DNA of 64,000 nucleotides from positions 74,494,604-74,558,603 of the forward strand of contig NC_065531.1 of assembly GCF_020184175.1 (NCBI RefSeq), in the 5' to 3' direction. Positions 13,101 to 26,600 of this stretch are shown here, piece after piece (the first letter of the stretch is position 1; each line of letters starts with the position of its first letter). Source of the DNA: Aphis gossypii (lineage: Eukaryota > Arthropoda > Insecta > Hemiptera > Aphididae). The position numbers were made by a program, and so were the translations under genes. The notes beneath the pieces were generated by a model. It made no database searches, was not told where the DNA came from, and saw nothing but the letters and a program-made list of their open reading frames with translations.

Positions 13101-16100
13101 TCATTTAAAATTAATTATAATAATACCGAGTATATTATTTTCTTTGTCCATTGTACGACTCAATGGTTTTGAAGATCTCTCTTTACCAACTGCTGCAGGT
13201 ATTAAACCATTTTGTTTCATAGACCTTATGGTATTATAATATTTGGCATATAATTTGCCTTTAGGTGAACTATTTTTGGCATATTTTAGAAAATAAGCAA
13301 TAAGCATCCTATAACAAATTACAAACAAATTAAATTACATCAATTTTATCAATTCTTAGGATAAATAATAAACTAGATACCTACTTTGATTTCTGTGGAA
13401 TAAGTTCCAGTTATAGCATCAGCTACTAAATCAGCCAACCTTAATGTCATATGGGATTCTCTTTTTATTAGGTCATTAATTATAATTTTAACTAATACAT
13501 TTCTACAACTTTCATTAAGAATGTTATGTTTTTCAAAATAGTTCAGAACAAAAGATCCTTGAGGATAATTTTTCAAAATAGTATGTAATTGGAAAACTTG
13601 GTTTTCAGTTGTAACTTTTGAGACCTTTTGAGAAATTTCATCAGCATTATTTATAATAATTGTGGATGTCTTATTAACCGTGGTGTATTCTGAGTTTTGA
13701 ATTAATGATGCCTAATATTTTTTAACTTTGCTTTCAAATTTTATTCTGGGTCCCAGTGGAACATTTGACAACAATATATTGAAATAATTATCATTCATTA
13801 GCCCTAAGGCTTCTAAATCCATTTGTTGCTCTAAAATAAAATAATTAATTTTAATAAAACATTTTTATATTTGGTTTAGTATTGTTACCTATACATATTT
13901 GGTACAAACAATCAAGATTCCATTGTTCTATAAGTAGGGTTTTCAATTGATCGTTATCAACAGATTGATAACTTGTTGAATTTTCTGATGTACTGGCAAG
14001 TGGTGTGTCATTATGCATATTTGTTATTAGATGGATACTACTATTATCCATCATAGAACAGAACTCATTACCATTATTTAATAAATTATCGATTGATGTG
14101 TATTCAACTTTATCTGTAGTGTTTTCATCTTGTTCATAAAATATATTCATTTTTTATCTCTAATATATCTCTTATTTATATCTTGAACCTATTAGACGTT
14201 AATTTAGAACACAACTCATATATTTACAAAGTAATAATAATTGAAGTAGAATTATATACATAAAAAAAATATACATTATATATATACATTGTAGTGTTCA
14301 CTACCTATACACTTATATAATATTATCTTAAAAATATTCTTTTAGTCGTAGCATTAAATTACCATTAGATAATTCATTGATATTCACTGGTGGCTTACTA
14401 CAGTCCTCTGGACTTAAAATAGTTTTTAAAATGATTTTTATTGTTTTATTTATTTGATATGCTCTAAGATGGGAGTTATAAAAATCAATTTCTATTTGTT
14501 GTACAATAAACTGAACTCTGGAATTTTTCTTAACAAATATAATTTCTAAAATTTCATTTACACAAATTCCATCATTAAAATTTGTTAGGAAATAACCTAT
14601 TTTATATAATATACCTTTAAATTCAATCTGTGAGTAACATATATATTGGTCACTTGTTAAATGTATAGCTCTTAAAATAAGTTGATTGTAATTACTATCA
14701 TTCACATATTTATTATTTAGATTAATTTTAACATTAAGAGAAGAATTTAGAATATTATATGCAAATTTGTATTGATATTTTTTGGCTAAGGACAAACAAA
14801 TATTTTTCCTTGATGTAATGGCATGTGCATATAGTTTCATCTCTTTGTGTTTGGACTCATACCTAAAACACCAAAAATGTTTAGGAGGATCAGAGTATTT
14901 GATAATATTTGGATAATGAACTTATAGATGGTGTTTAGGTTTTAATATATCCTTGAACAATGTGATATAGTCATAATTATGCTTTTCTATTAATTGTTGT
15001 ATATGGAAAATTGTTGCATAAGAAATTTGACATGTGAGTAAAATTTCAATGATTTCCAAAAAATTTAAAAAAAATAACCACACATTATCATCCTAGGGAA
15101 TTAAATCTCCTATCATTAAAGAAAAATAATAAACAAATGTCATCATTTCTCTCGCTGACATTTTAAAGTGAAAGTTTGTTATATGAATAATTATATGGCA
15201 TAAATTATAATGATAAATACCTTCGAAGATATCATGCATTATATCAATACTGTAATTAGTAATTACATGAAAAGAATTTATCTTATTTAAAACTGAATCT
15301 TTATAAATACCAGTTTGCTTGAAGTCATTAATTGCCATATCATCTACATAATTTAAAGAATTATAGAGTAATGAAGGATTTTCTTTACATAAATGTTTAG
15401 TAACAGTTTTATGAACCTTACAAAACCTACAAAAATTTGCCGAAAATGATTTACTAAATTTGGTAATAGTGTTTAATCCTAAATTATCATCAAGAAATAG
15501 TCCTAAAATAAAATATACTTCTTATGTATCATTTTGGGTAACTATGTTGATTCCATTTACCTCAAGATCATTTATTTGGCTTATTAGTTTATTTAAGCAT
15601 AAATCATTTCCAAATTCCTTCATATCTACAGCCTTTAATAGAGCAGCTAAATGTATGTTTATAAATTTTGATTGATCAGATAAAGGAAAACTATAATAAA
15701 TTGCTGAAACAGAATGTACAGATGTGTGTGAACCTAATGGGGTTATTAATTTCAAAGTCTTCTATATACATAAAATATGGAATAACAATTTTATTTTTAT
15801 ATGGAGCAATTTTATCTTTCCATAACTGCCCTTGAATAAAGTGTTTAATTTGTGTTTCATTATTTGAGCTGATTTTTAACTGTTCATACATTTTTAAAGT
15901 AATATCAAAATTGTTTTCATGTTCAAAAAAAGTTTAAAATTGAAAATGAGATGGTAATAATACACCTTTAGTAACACTGTCATTATACTATTGTATAAGT
16001 ATATTGTTTCACCACCATTACAAACTAAATTAATTTCATCATTTATATTAAATTGTTGGATATTATTAAATAAATTATTTTTAATTAACCAACTGTTTAA

Positions 16101-16660
16101 AGAAAACTCTGTGCTACAAAAATCAAATGTATTTGTAATTGTGTGTAAAGTTGATAATAAAATAGGTTCTTTAATTATTTTTTGTGTGAAACTAGTAATT
16201 AAGTTTTCTATTGATTTAATTAAATTTTTTTCTATTTAACGTTGGATTTCAAAAACATCTTTTCTACTAAAATTATTTTTACTAAGCAACAATAAGGTAA
16301 ATTTTACTGCAGAAGTATGAAATGAGTTAATAGCATTATTAATGTCAAAAATATCATCTACAGGTGCAAGTAATATGGGGTTGTTATAGGTATCAATGGT
16401 GGCATAATTATGATTCACATGCTGAGGTGAATCTATTATGTGATTCCAATTTGTATCAATATTATTACTTTCATTATTATTGCTTAAATTATTAAATATT
16501 GTTGATTGAGTTGGTACAGTAATAGGTTTCCTTGCATTTTTTATTGATACGTGTCTTTTAAAAATTTTTAAATTGGGAAATGATTGAGTACATCCAAATT
16601 CTGTACACTCATATGTACTTGAAGATTTTAGTAAGTGAATTATTTATAATGTTCCACCAG
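13101..16660 (-). pseudogene. decayed C2H2-finger gene of a multicopy element-like family
   Basis: Reading the minus strand from about 16640 downwards gives a C2H2-like finger (CTEFGCTQSFPNL then H), then several blocks of one long protein: SFSANFCRFCKVHK, DIMHDIFEG (about 15250), a large middle domain (14840-14328), IEQWNLDCLYQIC (about 13900), YPQGSFVLNYFEK (about 13560) and GKLYAKYYNT (about 13250). I recognise this pattern as a repeated, probably transposon-derived family common in insect and fish genomes, but I cannot name it or its function. Stops and frame changes interrupt the first half. The last two exons look cleanly spliced (donor GTAGGT, acceptor TTATAG around 13330-13385). Confidence 0.55.
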
Positions 16661-17338
16661 TGCCGAAAAAATTAAAATATTTTTTTACAAACAAAACAAA
16701 TCATAATATTACCTATTAAATTAATAGTAACACTTGAAACAATATAATAATAAACTCTATAATATATTATATGAACATTATATTATTTGATATAAGTAAA
16801 TAGGTACTTACTAACTAAACAATTGTATAATATAAGATATATCTACAAATTAATTATCCTAAAAAAAAAAAAAAACTTCTATTAACCTTCATTTATTACT
16901 ATTCTCTATCTTGTTAATTAAGCACGCTTTATTTTATTGTACCTATATATTTTAGACTTAGAAAAGCTAAACTTGAAAACAAAATTTTTATGAAAATGTA
17001 AATGACAGTTGGTGTATAGATTTCTAGTGTTGTAACATATTAGTTAATTAATTATCATAATAAATTTACATCATAAAGTTTAAGTGCACAGTGGTTGCTG
17101 TATACATGTATAAAAAATTATTGGTAATAAAACTAGTAACAACTACGTCCAACTTTCAATATTTATAGATCAAACATACATTTAGAATATTATAAATTCA
17201 AAATAAAGGTATATTGGTACAAAAATGTAAAAACTAATTGTTATGGCTTAATTAAAAATAATTTTAATTCCCCAGCCACCAAAAAAAAAAAAAAAATGTA
17301 TATAGTTTTGTAAATTTATAACGGCGACACAAGGTCCC
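16661..17338. other. AT-rich noncoding with A-tracts
   Basis: Contains A-runs at about 16860 and 17280. Nothing coding or structured was recognised. Confidence 0.3.
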
Positions 17339-17391
17339 CAGTATAATCAGTATAATCAGTATAATCAGTATAATTATTATCAGTATAATTG
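17339..17391. repeat. GTATAATCA microsatellite-like array
   Basis: About five direct copies of a 9-bp unit, GTATAATCA, are interrupted once by TTATTATCA. The array sits at the left edge of a GC-richer block. Confidence 0.75.
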
Positions 17392-17924
17392 GCATTTAAC
17401 TTATCAAAGTAATAGTCGAAAACTGTTTGCATACGTTCCTAACTTGTGTTTTATCATCCAACTCGGACGCGGTGCGGCAGTTTTCTACCATTTCTTTTCA
17501 CTTTTTGCTTTGCTGCATGTTCGAGAAGGTCGTCCGTGTGTGGCTCGACTTGTCCATTTTTTATGTCGTCAAAACACGTGTTGTCTTAGCACATTTTTAC
17601 ATTGCTGCCATTCGGGTAAATATCGTTCGATATTATTATTCATATTATTATTTACATTGCTGTCGTTAAATTTAGGATGTTTCGACTCTCGTTTGCCTTT
17701 GATTATTTCATTCTTCTGTTTACCTGCGTTAATGCGCTGTGATGGTAGTTAGCGTTCCCATCATTGGCAGCAGACTCATCGGTGACTCTTCTGTGAGTGA
17801 GTTAGCGGAGGTGCTGTGTGTGTGCGGGATCACACCTGTTATTTTTATTGTATTTAAAGAGTTACCTACAGATCCCGGCGCCACGCACCCCATAACCTCA
17901 GAATAGGTAGGTGGTGCACCACAA

Positions 17925-18345
17925 TCTTTTATTTATTTGTATCTGTGCCACCAGGCCAGAATTGTTAATTAATCTATTATTTATTTGTATCTGTGCCACC
18001 AGGCCAGAATTGTTAACAATCTATTATTTATTTGTATCTGTGCCACCAGGCCAGAATTGTTAATTTATCTTTTATTTATTTGTATCTGTGCCACCAGGCC
18101 AGAATTGTCAATTTATCTGTTATTTATTTGTATCTGTGCCACCAGGCCAGAATTGTTAATTTATCTGTTATTTATTTGTATCTGTGCCACCAGGCCAGAA
18201 TTGTTAACAATCTATTATTTATTTGTATCTGTGCCACCAGGCCAGAATTGTTAATTTATCTTTTATTTATTTGTATCTGTGCCACCAGGCCAGAATTGTT
18301 AATTTATCTATTATTTATTGTACCTGTGCCACCAGGCCAGACACA
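17925..18345. repeat. 48-bp minisatellite, nine copies
   Basis: The phrase ATCTGTGCCACCAGGCCAGA recurs at 17941, 17989, 18036, 18084, 18132, 18180, 18227, 18275 and, slightly changed, 18322. Spacings are 47 or 48 bp. Two spacer types alternate (TTAATTTATC and TTAACAATC), giving a higher-order pattern. Because 48 is divisible by three, the array yields long open frames in two phases with a repeating 16-residue peptide; these are artefacts of the repeat, not evidence of a gene. Confidence 0.95.
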
Positions 18346-18539
18346 TTTCATTTATATTAAATTTATATTGCACATTATTTGTTTTATTGTTTTATTATTT
18401 ATTGCCAACTGGTTTATACAACAACGACACCCTAAAAGGTCATTCACAAATACAGTCCACTAAAACACTAAAATATTAAACCAGTAAAACATTCACCAAA
18501 GCCCGCCTAATAAGCTCTTTGGTCTTAACACTAATTGTT

Positions 18540-19040
18540 TGAACCTGAGCCATTTTCGCGCCTGTGACAAGCAGGGCACCCGTTGACACCTGTCTTGTCA
18601 CCTCTCTAGCTCCCGACGCCGAGGTGCGCTTGCGCGAACTTTTGGCGACCGGCGTCGCTGACCACCGGTTCTCCCGCGCCGACCGTGTTGGTCTGTCTTT
18701 TTACCACCGTCGTCCGGTACCCTTGTCGGCGTGGCGGCGAACGCGCGCCATTTTTTTTATATATAAATCGCGTATTTTTAACGCGCGACGTTGGGCGTTC
18801 CGTTTCCCCACATTTGCAAGTGGCGACGTTATAGTCCGGCAATCGTGCCACATCGAACTATCTAACCTCGTGCTCTACTAACGCCGAATAGAAAATTATT
18901 ATTTTACGTGTAATCGTTTTCGACGTAAGGTCAACGACCGAAGCAACAGCCGTCAATCGTCACCAGGACGTCGAATTTGTTTGCTGTCGCCATCTCCGAC
19001 CACCCGCATTTTGACCGCCAACGTGACAACAACGGTATCG
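18540..19040. promoter_or_regulatory. GC- and CpG-rich block with TATA-like box
   Basis: About 500 bp stand out as CpG-rich against the AT-rich surroundings. A TATATAAATC at about 18757 is preceded by a T-run and followed by GCGCG motifs. An imperfect hairpin (TGACAAGCAGG with CCTGTCTTGTCA) lies at 18565-18601. No convincing open frame: overlapping frames on both strands simply reflect GC richness. It could be a promoter or an LTR fragment; no flanking copy was found. Confidence 0.4.
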
Positions 19041-21340
19041 TTATAAAGATATTATTAATTATTCTATATTACTATAGTTATAGTCATTTACATAGTGCAC
19101 TCTTGTTGTGCCTTTTATATTATATTACATTATTATATCATTTTATCAATATTATTATTATTGTAATCGCTTGTAGAGACGTCTTCGGCGGTATAACATT
19201 TTTGTATATTCTTATAGTGTTACGTATTACTTATTATATATTATTATTTGTAGCAAACTTCTCTATTATTATTATTATCATTTGCTCCCACGCGTTTCGC
19301 GAGTCGCTCAGCAAACTGCTTAAGCAAGTTCTGGTGGCGTAAACACTAATAATCATCAATTTAAAAAGTAATAATTTTTTTTTTTAATATAGATCTATAA
19401 TAAGTGTATTATTTTTAATCTGTAGCATTACAAATTAAATCGAAATAAAACTTTGAAAAATACGAAAATATAAAAAATGATTGATGACTAAATTAAAATG
19501 AATTCCAGAAAATGATCGGCGACTGCATTAAAAAAAACTATTCTGTATAAAAACTATGTTGCATATTTAAAACTATAATATACCTAAATGTACTTACACA
19601 GATTTTAATTCAGAATAAAATGTTAGAACACGACAGGCGATAGGTATAGGCAGCAGAGAGCAAAGAAACTAGAGAAACGTTCTGTTCGATGTCAAAGTTT
19701 AGAGGTAATGACTAGCACTAGCTGGTCTATAATTTTGAATTTAAGAGTGGAAAATAGTTGAAGTCTATTTTTGCGATCTCATTAGACTTTTCTCGTAATA
19801 TGACATTATTGATAACTAAAATAAGTAAACCATATTTTGCGCAGTAAGACTTTCATATACTTAGTATAATTTATGTACCTACTATCTGTAGTAAGATGAT
19901 TAGCTAATAGACTAACATATGGAAGACATTAACTGTTTCAGATTTCCAGAGAATAGGTACGTACAATCTCACATACTTAATTATAAGAAAAATCATGTAG
20001 GTATCTGGATAAGGTTTAAAATTAATAATATTACCGGTACCACTAATAGTATTAAGGTTAAATAGTTACTACTAACTAGTTACTAGTATATAGTATATTA
20101 AGACATAAGTAATAATAATACCTATCATAGTTACCTTGAAATTAAGCGACTCCTCGTGATCCTTAGTTTTATTATTTTTTTCATATAGATAGGTATAGCT
20201 TTAATGTTCTTCAGAATATACGATTTAAGAAGATCATTATCTAAAATACTGAATTTATAATTTACCGCGAACATCATAACTTTTATGAAGTAAGGTACAA
20301 AAAAAAATGTAATTGAAATTTGAAAAAACATAAAATACGGATTTTAAATAACAATAATTTTTTTGTTTCAATGATAACAATCAGAAAAACGATACGATGG
20401 AAATTATTGTCTTCTTTAGTATAGTGTAGATATGAATTTCTTTTTCCCGCAAAACAATTGCTTACAAGCATGCTGTTTACGGGCATGTACCGGTTTCTTA
20501 AGAGGACTACTCCACACCTCGCTTTTTAAAGGGTTATATATGTAATACTTTTTAATAATTTATGCCCAATCTCGATGTTTGAAGACATAAGTTAATAATG
20601 TTTTTTATGAAAATATATAGGTAGAATTATTGAGCCTAATCGTTATTTTAAACATAATATTTCGTTACCTACACGTAAACAACACGTATCTCCATTTTAA
20701 ACATTTTTCAGGAGAGTAAAAAAACTATTTTATTTTGACAGCACATTTTATATAAAATGAATTTTGTTAGTTAAAGTTATTACTACGTGTTATATGACTA
20801 CTCAACAGAAAAAAAACTAATTTCTGTAAAAATTGCTATATTTCTGGTACTTACGTGTTATTAATAAATGGTTTTGGATATACGTGGAATTTCTTTTGGA
20901 GATACAAGCTATTGTTGCACTCCTTTTAGGTTATACGAGTTATTTCTTTCCAGATTTATTTTTAATTTTTCTTATAACTTGCTATATTAATTATTTAACT
21001 GTAAATTGTATGATATCTTAATTGGTTAGGTAATTAATTTAGTAAGTACGGCTATAAATCAAACATTTTAATTTTTTTTTTTAATGTATTAAAAATATAC
21101 AGCTAATATCATAATACAATATTAAAAACAGTATAACAAATAAAATGAAATTCATGACTTTTGACTAGAAACTTTAGTCTTTTAATAAAAATATTTGAAA
21201 AAAAATAGTTATAAATTTAGTTAAAAATAGTTAACATCTTGTAGTTAATATTAAACAGCATAAAAATTAAATAATAATTATTTAGTACTTTAAAATAAAA
21301 AAAAAAATAATAAAATAATGTAATATAAAATTGTTCATAT
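19041..21340. other. AT-rich noncoding
   Basis: No gene, repeat array or element end was recognised in this 2.3 kb. Confidence 0.35.
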
Positions 21341-22100
21341 TTTATCTGTCTTTGGTTTGTGTTCATTGGCATGAGGTGACGAATCATAAAACGGATGTGT
21401 GAGTGTGTCTATAGGTAAAAATGGTTTCAATTTTTGAAGATCATCCCATTTAGATTTAGTAAGTGGAATCGGTTCTTTGTATAACTTAGGGTAGATTAAT
21501 GGTAGGTCTTTTATTTGTGATTTTCGTTGTGGTAAATCTTTATAATCATCATCAAACGATAGTTTGTATTAAATTTTTTGTGCTATAGGATCATATTTTA
21601 GAGATCTTATATCCTTAACCTCATGGTCTCCTTTTGTTCGTCCAGGGCGAATGGATTTATAGTAATGATGATTTTTAAAATCTAAAAAATGTTCATGTGA
21701 CAAATGTTTAACTTCATAAGGTTCTGGATGCTTTCTAGCTTCTTTTGTTAATCTAATAAACTCAGATGGAAGGTAAATTTCTTTATTTTTAAGTTTTCTT
21801 TCTATAACACTATGTACTGCATCGCATTCCATTTGTGTATGCCCTTTCACTAACAATTTTTGTTCGATTTGTACTTGATGTTGAATAGAAAAATTGAGTA
21901 AAGCATTAGCCATTATAGCGTTACGATTTTGATATCCACATCCATCAGAATACAATATAATTTTATTTGGTTTTTGATTAAAACCTTCTTGTTCATGTCT
22001 ATTCAAGTACGAAGTTAAATAATCTGTAATAATTGAACAGAAAATTGAAGCTTCAAGCTCACCTTCAGTTTCATTCCACCAGTGGTTAATACTTTTAAGA
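21341..22100 (-). pseudogene. DDE-like protein of a multicopy family, one nonsense codon
   Basis: The minus-strand frame runs from about 22100 to 21341 with a single in-frame TAA at 21569-21571. It encodes NHWWNETEGELE, then ILYSDGCGYQNRN, then LVKGHTQMECDAVHSVIE, then RPGRTKGDHEVKDIRSLKY. An Asp in a YSD turn, a GHT motif and a Glu in SVIE suggest an RNase H-like DDE fold. I recognise it as a repeated family in arthropods, not by name. The 5' end begins abruptly, probably at an exon edge, and no further upstream exon was found. It is likely a transposase or integrase relic. Confidence 0.55.
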
Positions 22101-22656
22101 TTTGCAAGATTATATAAGGTGAAACTATGTATAAATTTTATACATTTAATACTATTAATTTTTAAAATAATAAAATCTGTATTAATTGTTTAACTATATT
22201 TTGTTAAATAATAATTTTATTATTTTGTAAGATCTAAAAACCAAATTTTTATTTTGAACATAATGTTTATTAATTTAATAATCTATTTGAACAAAATAAT
22301 AAAAAAAAGTTCCATTTTAAAAATTTTATTTATTAATTTATTACCTAAATATTTTCTAAATTCTACAAGCCCAATTTATTATTATAAACATTATTTATTA
22401 ATTTTATAATAATTTTGTATAACTAATAAAATTATTATTATTTCAATAAATGTATATTTATTAAAAATTGATAATTGCATATTACTATTTATACTAGTGA
22501 TATTTGGTTCAGTGTACTCTGTACCTTCCTTACGATATGCTAATAACTTTGGTAGGGATATAGCACTAACGCGCACTAACGAAGCACAAACGATCGCCCC
22601 GGGTTTGAACTCAAAATTAAAAATGGGGGGTGCCAGTGACATGGACCTCCGGAAAC

Positions 22657-23009
22657 CATAGATAATAAAGATATGGATAGGCCATGGCTATATTAACACT
22701 GTATGAGGTCGCGTTCTTTTTTGTGGGAGAGAAAAAATATCTTTAAGAATGTTCTCTCTCTTACATGGGGTACTATTTAAGGTTATGTTCAAACTTTAAA
22801 TTATGATAATTTTATATTTAAAAATATGGTGAATTCGTGCGTTGTTTGTTTTATTAATTCTAAAAACAAGACTGAAGATATTTCTTTCCATCTGTAAGTA
22901 TTCTAAAAATATTTACCTTTTACCCCGTATAACCTCAAAATTTAAAATAATATATTATTATGAACGCATAATAAGCTCCCATGGCCTATCCATATCTTTA
23001 TTATCTATG
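22657..23009 (+). mobile_element. non-autonomous P element with perfect 31-bp inverted repeats
   Basis: The ends are perfect 31-bp inverted repeats, left 22657-22687 and right 22979-23009, beginning CATAGATAATAAAG. They are flanked by an identical 8-bp target duplication, CCGGAAAC, at 22649-22656 and 23010-23017. A 31-bp repeat starting CA with an 8-bp duplication is the P-superfamily signature. The 353-bp interior keeps only the first exon of a THAP-type transposase gene. Identical termini imply a recent insertion. Confidence 0.93.
22826..22897 (+). pseudogene. THAP zinc-finger first exon remnant
   Basis: From the ATG at 22826 the frame reads MVNSCVVC and continues to EDISFH, matching the start of a THAP domain (C-x2-C zinc ligands, then the ISFH strand). 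A splice donor GTAAGT follows at 22894, where THAP9-type genes commonly have their first intron. The rest of the THAP domain and the transposase are deleted. Unspliced reading stops at 22895. Confidence 0.8.
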
Positions 23010-23017
23010 CCGGAAAC

Positions 23018-23648
23018 ACGCTGTACACGCAGACGTACGGTATATATTATGTTATTATTACAGCGATGGTACGCATCTATACTGCAAGTATCTTAAAGTA
23101 TCGATATATGTACATAAAATTGAACGATTTCGAGCCGTTTGAACGCCTCGGGTGGTTATTAAACAGCAATATAATAATATACACCGCACAGTCGTTGCAG
23201 TGCTCCACTAATATACGCGTGCCATAAATAACAGACTTTTTAATTGGTATAATATACACTGCAACAGCTGCACAGATATACGTGTGTCTTATAATATAAT
23301 ATATTATTATATATTTATATAGTGTACCTACGTGTATCGTGCGTGTAGGTATATATTATATTGCCTATATAATATTTAATATACATAATAATACGAACTA
23401 TACGAGCAGATACTGCAGCTATGCATGTAGCAGGGCGCACACGCAGGATGCGATTTTCTCCTTTTCAGTGGGAGTCATCGAGCTGCACCAGCAAATACCG
23501 ACCGGATCGCATATAATAATATATAACTTACAACACGCGTACACGATATAAGTACTTATACGATAATATTCAAACCAACGGGTTTACTTTATGTGCGCTT
23601 TTAATATACAATGTGCAATTGTGCATACTATACGTATATATCTGTATG

Positions 23649-23679
<31 letters not shown>

Positions 23680-26600
23680 GGTGTATAAACTATAAGTCTA
23701 TACATACGTATTTAATAATATTATGTTTTTTGCACCCGTCCGTCGTAACATACTCAATCCGTTGGAGAATTGGATTGTCATTATATGATATTATTAGGTA
23801 TATATTATTATTATATACCTATATATAAGTAAGAATATCGCCATAACGAATTATCATAAGTTTGTTAATCGTTGTCGGCATACCTATATAAATTCTTGCT
23901 ATCGTCATGATATGAACATACAACGAGTTATTTAGAAGAGTAAAATATGTACTTCATCGTGTAAAATAAAAATGTTTATTCGTGTGTTAACCACTGCTGT
24001 GCGGTACACAGCGAACGAGGGACGGTAAATAGTTAAAAATCTCTTTTTCCTCTTATGATATGAACAATTTTAAGTTCGTCGCTGTACATTTAGATGACCT
24101 ACTTTCCTCTACACACACACACACACCTATGATAAAAATGTTCCGCAGATTTTGCTAAACGTCGCATACACACTTCCTTTTATAGATATTAAATAACTGT
24201 TTTATTTTATTTTATTATTTTATAAAGAATACATTAATGCAAAAAATATTTTAAATGCATGTTAATACTGATAATAAATGGACTAAAAAGAACTATACAA
24301 TTATGACAACAGTTTAGTTTATCTATACACAATCATAAAAATTTATTATGCATTGTACATAAAAATTATATTATTTTATTAATTTAGTATGATAATAATA
24401 TTGTGATTTGTGTTATATTGATTTGGTTGATGTTAAGTTGCTGAATAATTTAGTGTATATGTGTTCAGTTATCTATTATAAAAGTATAAGGCACTCTGCA
24501 AGTATAAGTATATTGTATTGCCTATATAGTGGCAAGTTAGCCAATATCTATTTTGTTTAGTTATATGGAATTTCAAATGCAAAATCTAATCAGTTTTAAT
24601 TGTTTTTGTTGGGTAAAAAATGTAGACAATTCCGTTGTAATATTTAAAAATTTTAATTACTTCATAAAATATCCTGGAAATCATAAAAAACCTACAAAAA
24701 ATTATAAAATTAGTTTAAAAACCTAAATAAAATTTGGTCGGTAATTCATTCAACTAGATTTGAAACAGATATGTACAAAACGAGCATCGTATTGCAACGT
24801 ATAAATTCCCAAATATCTTAATAGTTATTCATTTTTGAATAACAATAAATAAAAGGAATCAATTTAGTAAAATACTATAAAAAACTACACTGTATAAAAG
24901 CTATATTATATTTTTGTTTTCCTAAATTTTCTTCCAATTATTTTGAAAAGTACTCCTAAATAGGTCTTGGGTATTTTTAATTTCGAAATCCTAGGTTTAA
25001 AGTAAGTGGCAAAGTTGAAGATTGAATTATTTTTTGCTCTAAAAGAAGATGACGAGCACAAAAATAAACGAATAAAAAATTCACATCATCATAAAATCCT
25101 ATATTACATTTATCATATTGCAGTAAAAACCGAACAGATGGCGCCACAGATTTATGTATTGTGTACCGATTTCAGATTTTCGATTACAAAAGTTTAGTCA
25201 GTCGTCTATGCCATTTAAAGCTTTACTTAACTCCCTAAAATTCTTGGAATATTTCTGAAAACCACGTCGAAATCGGATTAATATGTAGTTTCGAGTTCAT
25301 CCATAGGATGATTAAAATAAGCAGTGCATAATGCCATAATATGTCTCTTACATATACTAAGTCTACATATTGATATTAATAAACTATCGTAGCAGAGAAA
25401 TAATATTATTCACGAATAGCTTCGTATTCTGTTATCAGTTGAACAGGAAAAAATGGTACCTACATATTGTTTTATATATTGGTACATATATTAGTCAACA
25501 ATACAACATATTTTTTAATTCTTTAACTTAATGTGAGATACGATAGTATAAGTTTATTGATTAACGTTAGTATTTTTGAGATTTTGGTGACTATATATGG
25601 TGATATTAGGTAATATCCCGGTACCGTTCGTCCATAAAGGTAGAATGTTAAACGATTACAAGACAAGTTTTAACTCAAATTTTGGTAGGAAACATTTAAA
25701 AGTGCACTTTATAAATACTTTAAAAACAAACATAAAATTATGTTCAAGCCTGTGTTACAGCCGTCGCCTATCATATACAACCATTTCACATTTAAACTGC
25801 TTCAAAACTATGACAACAGCGGGTACTATAAAGCTGAATAACTTTTAAACTTGTTTACTTAAAAAAAAATGTCCAATAACGTTGTATAAGTATATTGTTA
25901 GATAGGTTTTAAGGTGTTGTTTTGCATATCATTTCGTGCTGGCCGTTTAAACGGGACTACAAACTTAAAAATTGAACAATTGAATAGTTTTAACAAATTC
26001 TAATAACGTCCAACAAGTCCGATAATAGTTTGATGGAATGGTAGATATTCGATTGATGTGCTAACTTGTCGAACCCGTGTGCATCATTATTGCAACGTTT
26101 TATTAAAATTATCGTTTTATACTTTCAGTACATTTGCTTCTTACTCGCTAAAATGATGTAATTCTTACAATACTACTGGCCGATACATTATAAAATATCT
26201 GTAATACAGATTACAGTGAGACAGTGTTCTCGACGAGATCCTTTATAATATGTTGAGATTGTCCATTAGTTGTTGAAAAGTATATTTTTACAAGATTGCG
26301 TTAACGTACCAATATCTTATAGGTAGGTATATGGGTACAGTGTGTATATTATAGTTGTACTTTTACGCTATACCGCCGCTGGCCAGGAGAAAAATGAATA
26401 TACGACCCAATTAAAATATAATATATATATTCCAAAAGAGACGTATGATATAATAATATATGAGCATACGCGCACGTACTTTTGACTTACATATATACTA
26501 TACTCGCGTAATGGTACGTTATAACTTCTTTAGCAGTCCAGTTTTTTATTCATTATTTTTCGTGTTAAACTCTCCCGCGGGCAGCGATTCGTGTTTTATA

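Noticed and set aside
17985..18463. Two long repetitive open frames with cysteine- and isoleucine-rich peptides
   Set aside because: They exist only because the 48-bp minisatellite unit is a multiple of three; no start context or non-repeat coding part.
18564..18881. Overlapping open frames on both strands in the GC-rich block
   Set aside because: Stop codons are rare in GC-rich DNA; neither frame shows domain-like sequence.
22555..22615. tRNA-derived SINE head (TAGCACTAACG ... GGTTTGAACTC)
   Set aside because: The boxes are only approximate, no poly-A or duplication follows, and the adjacent P element interrupts the region.
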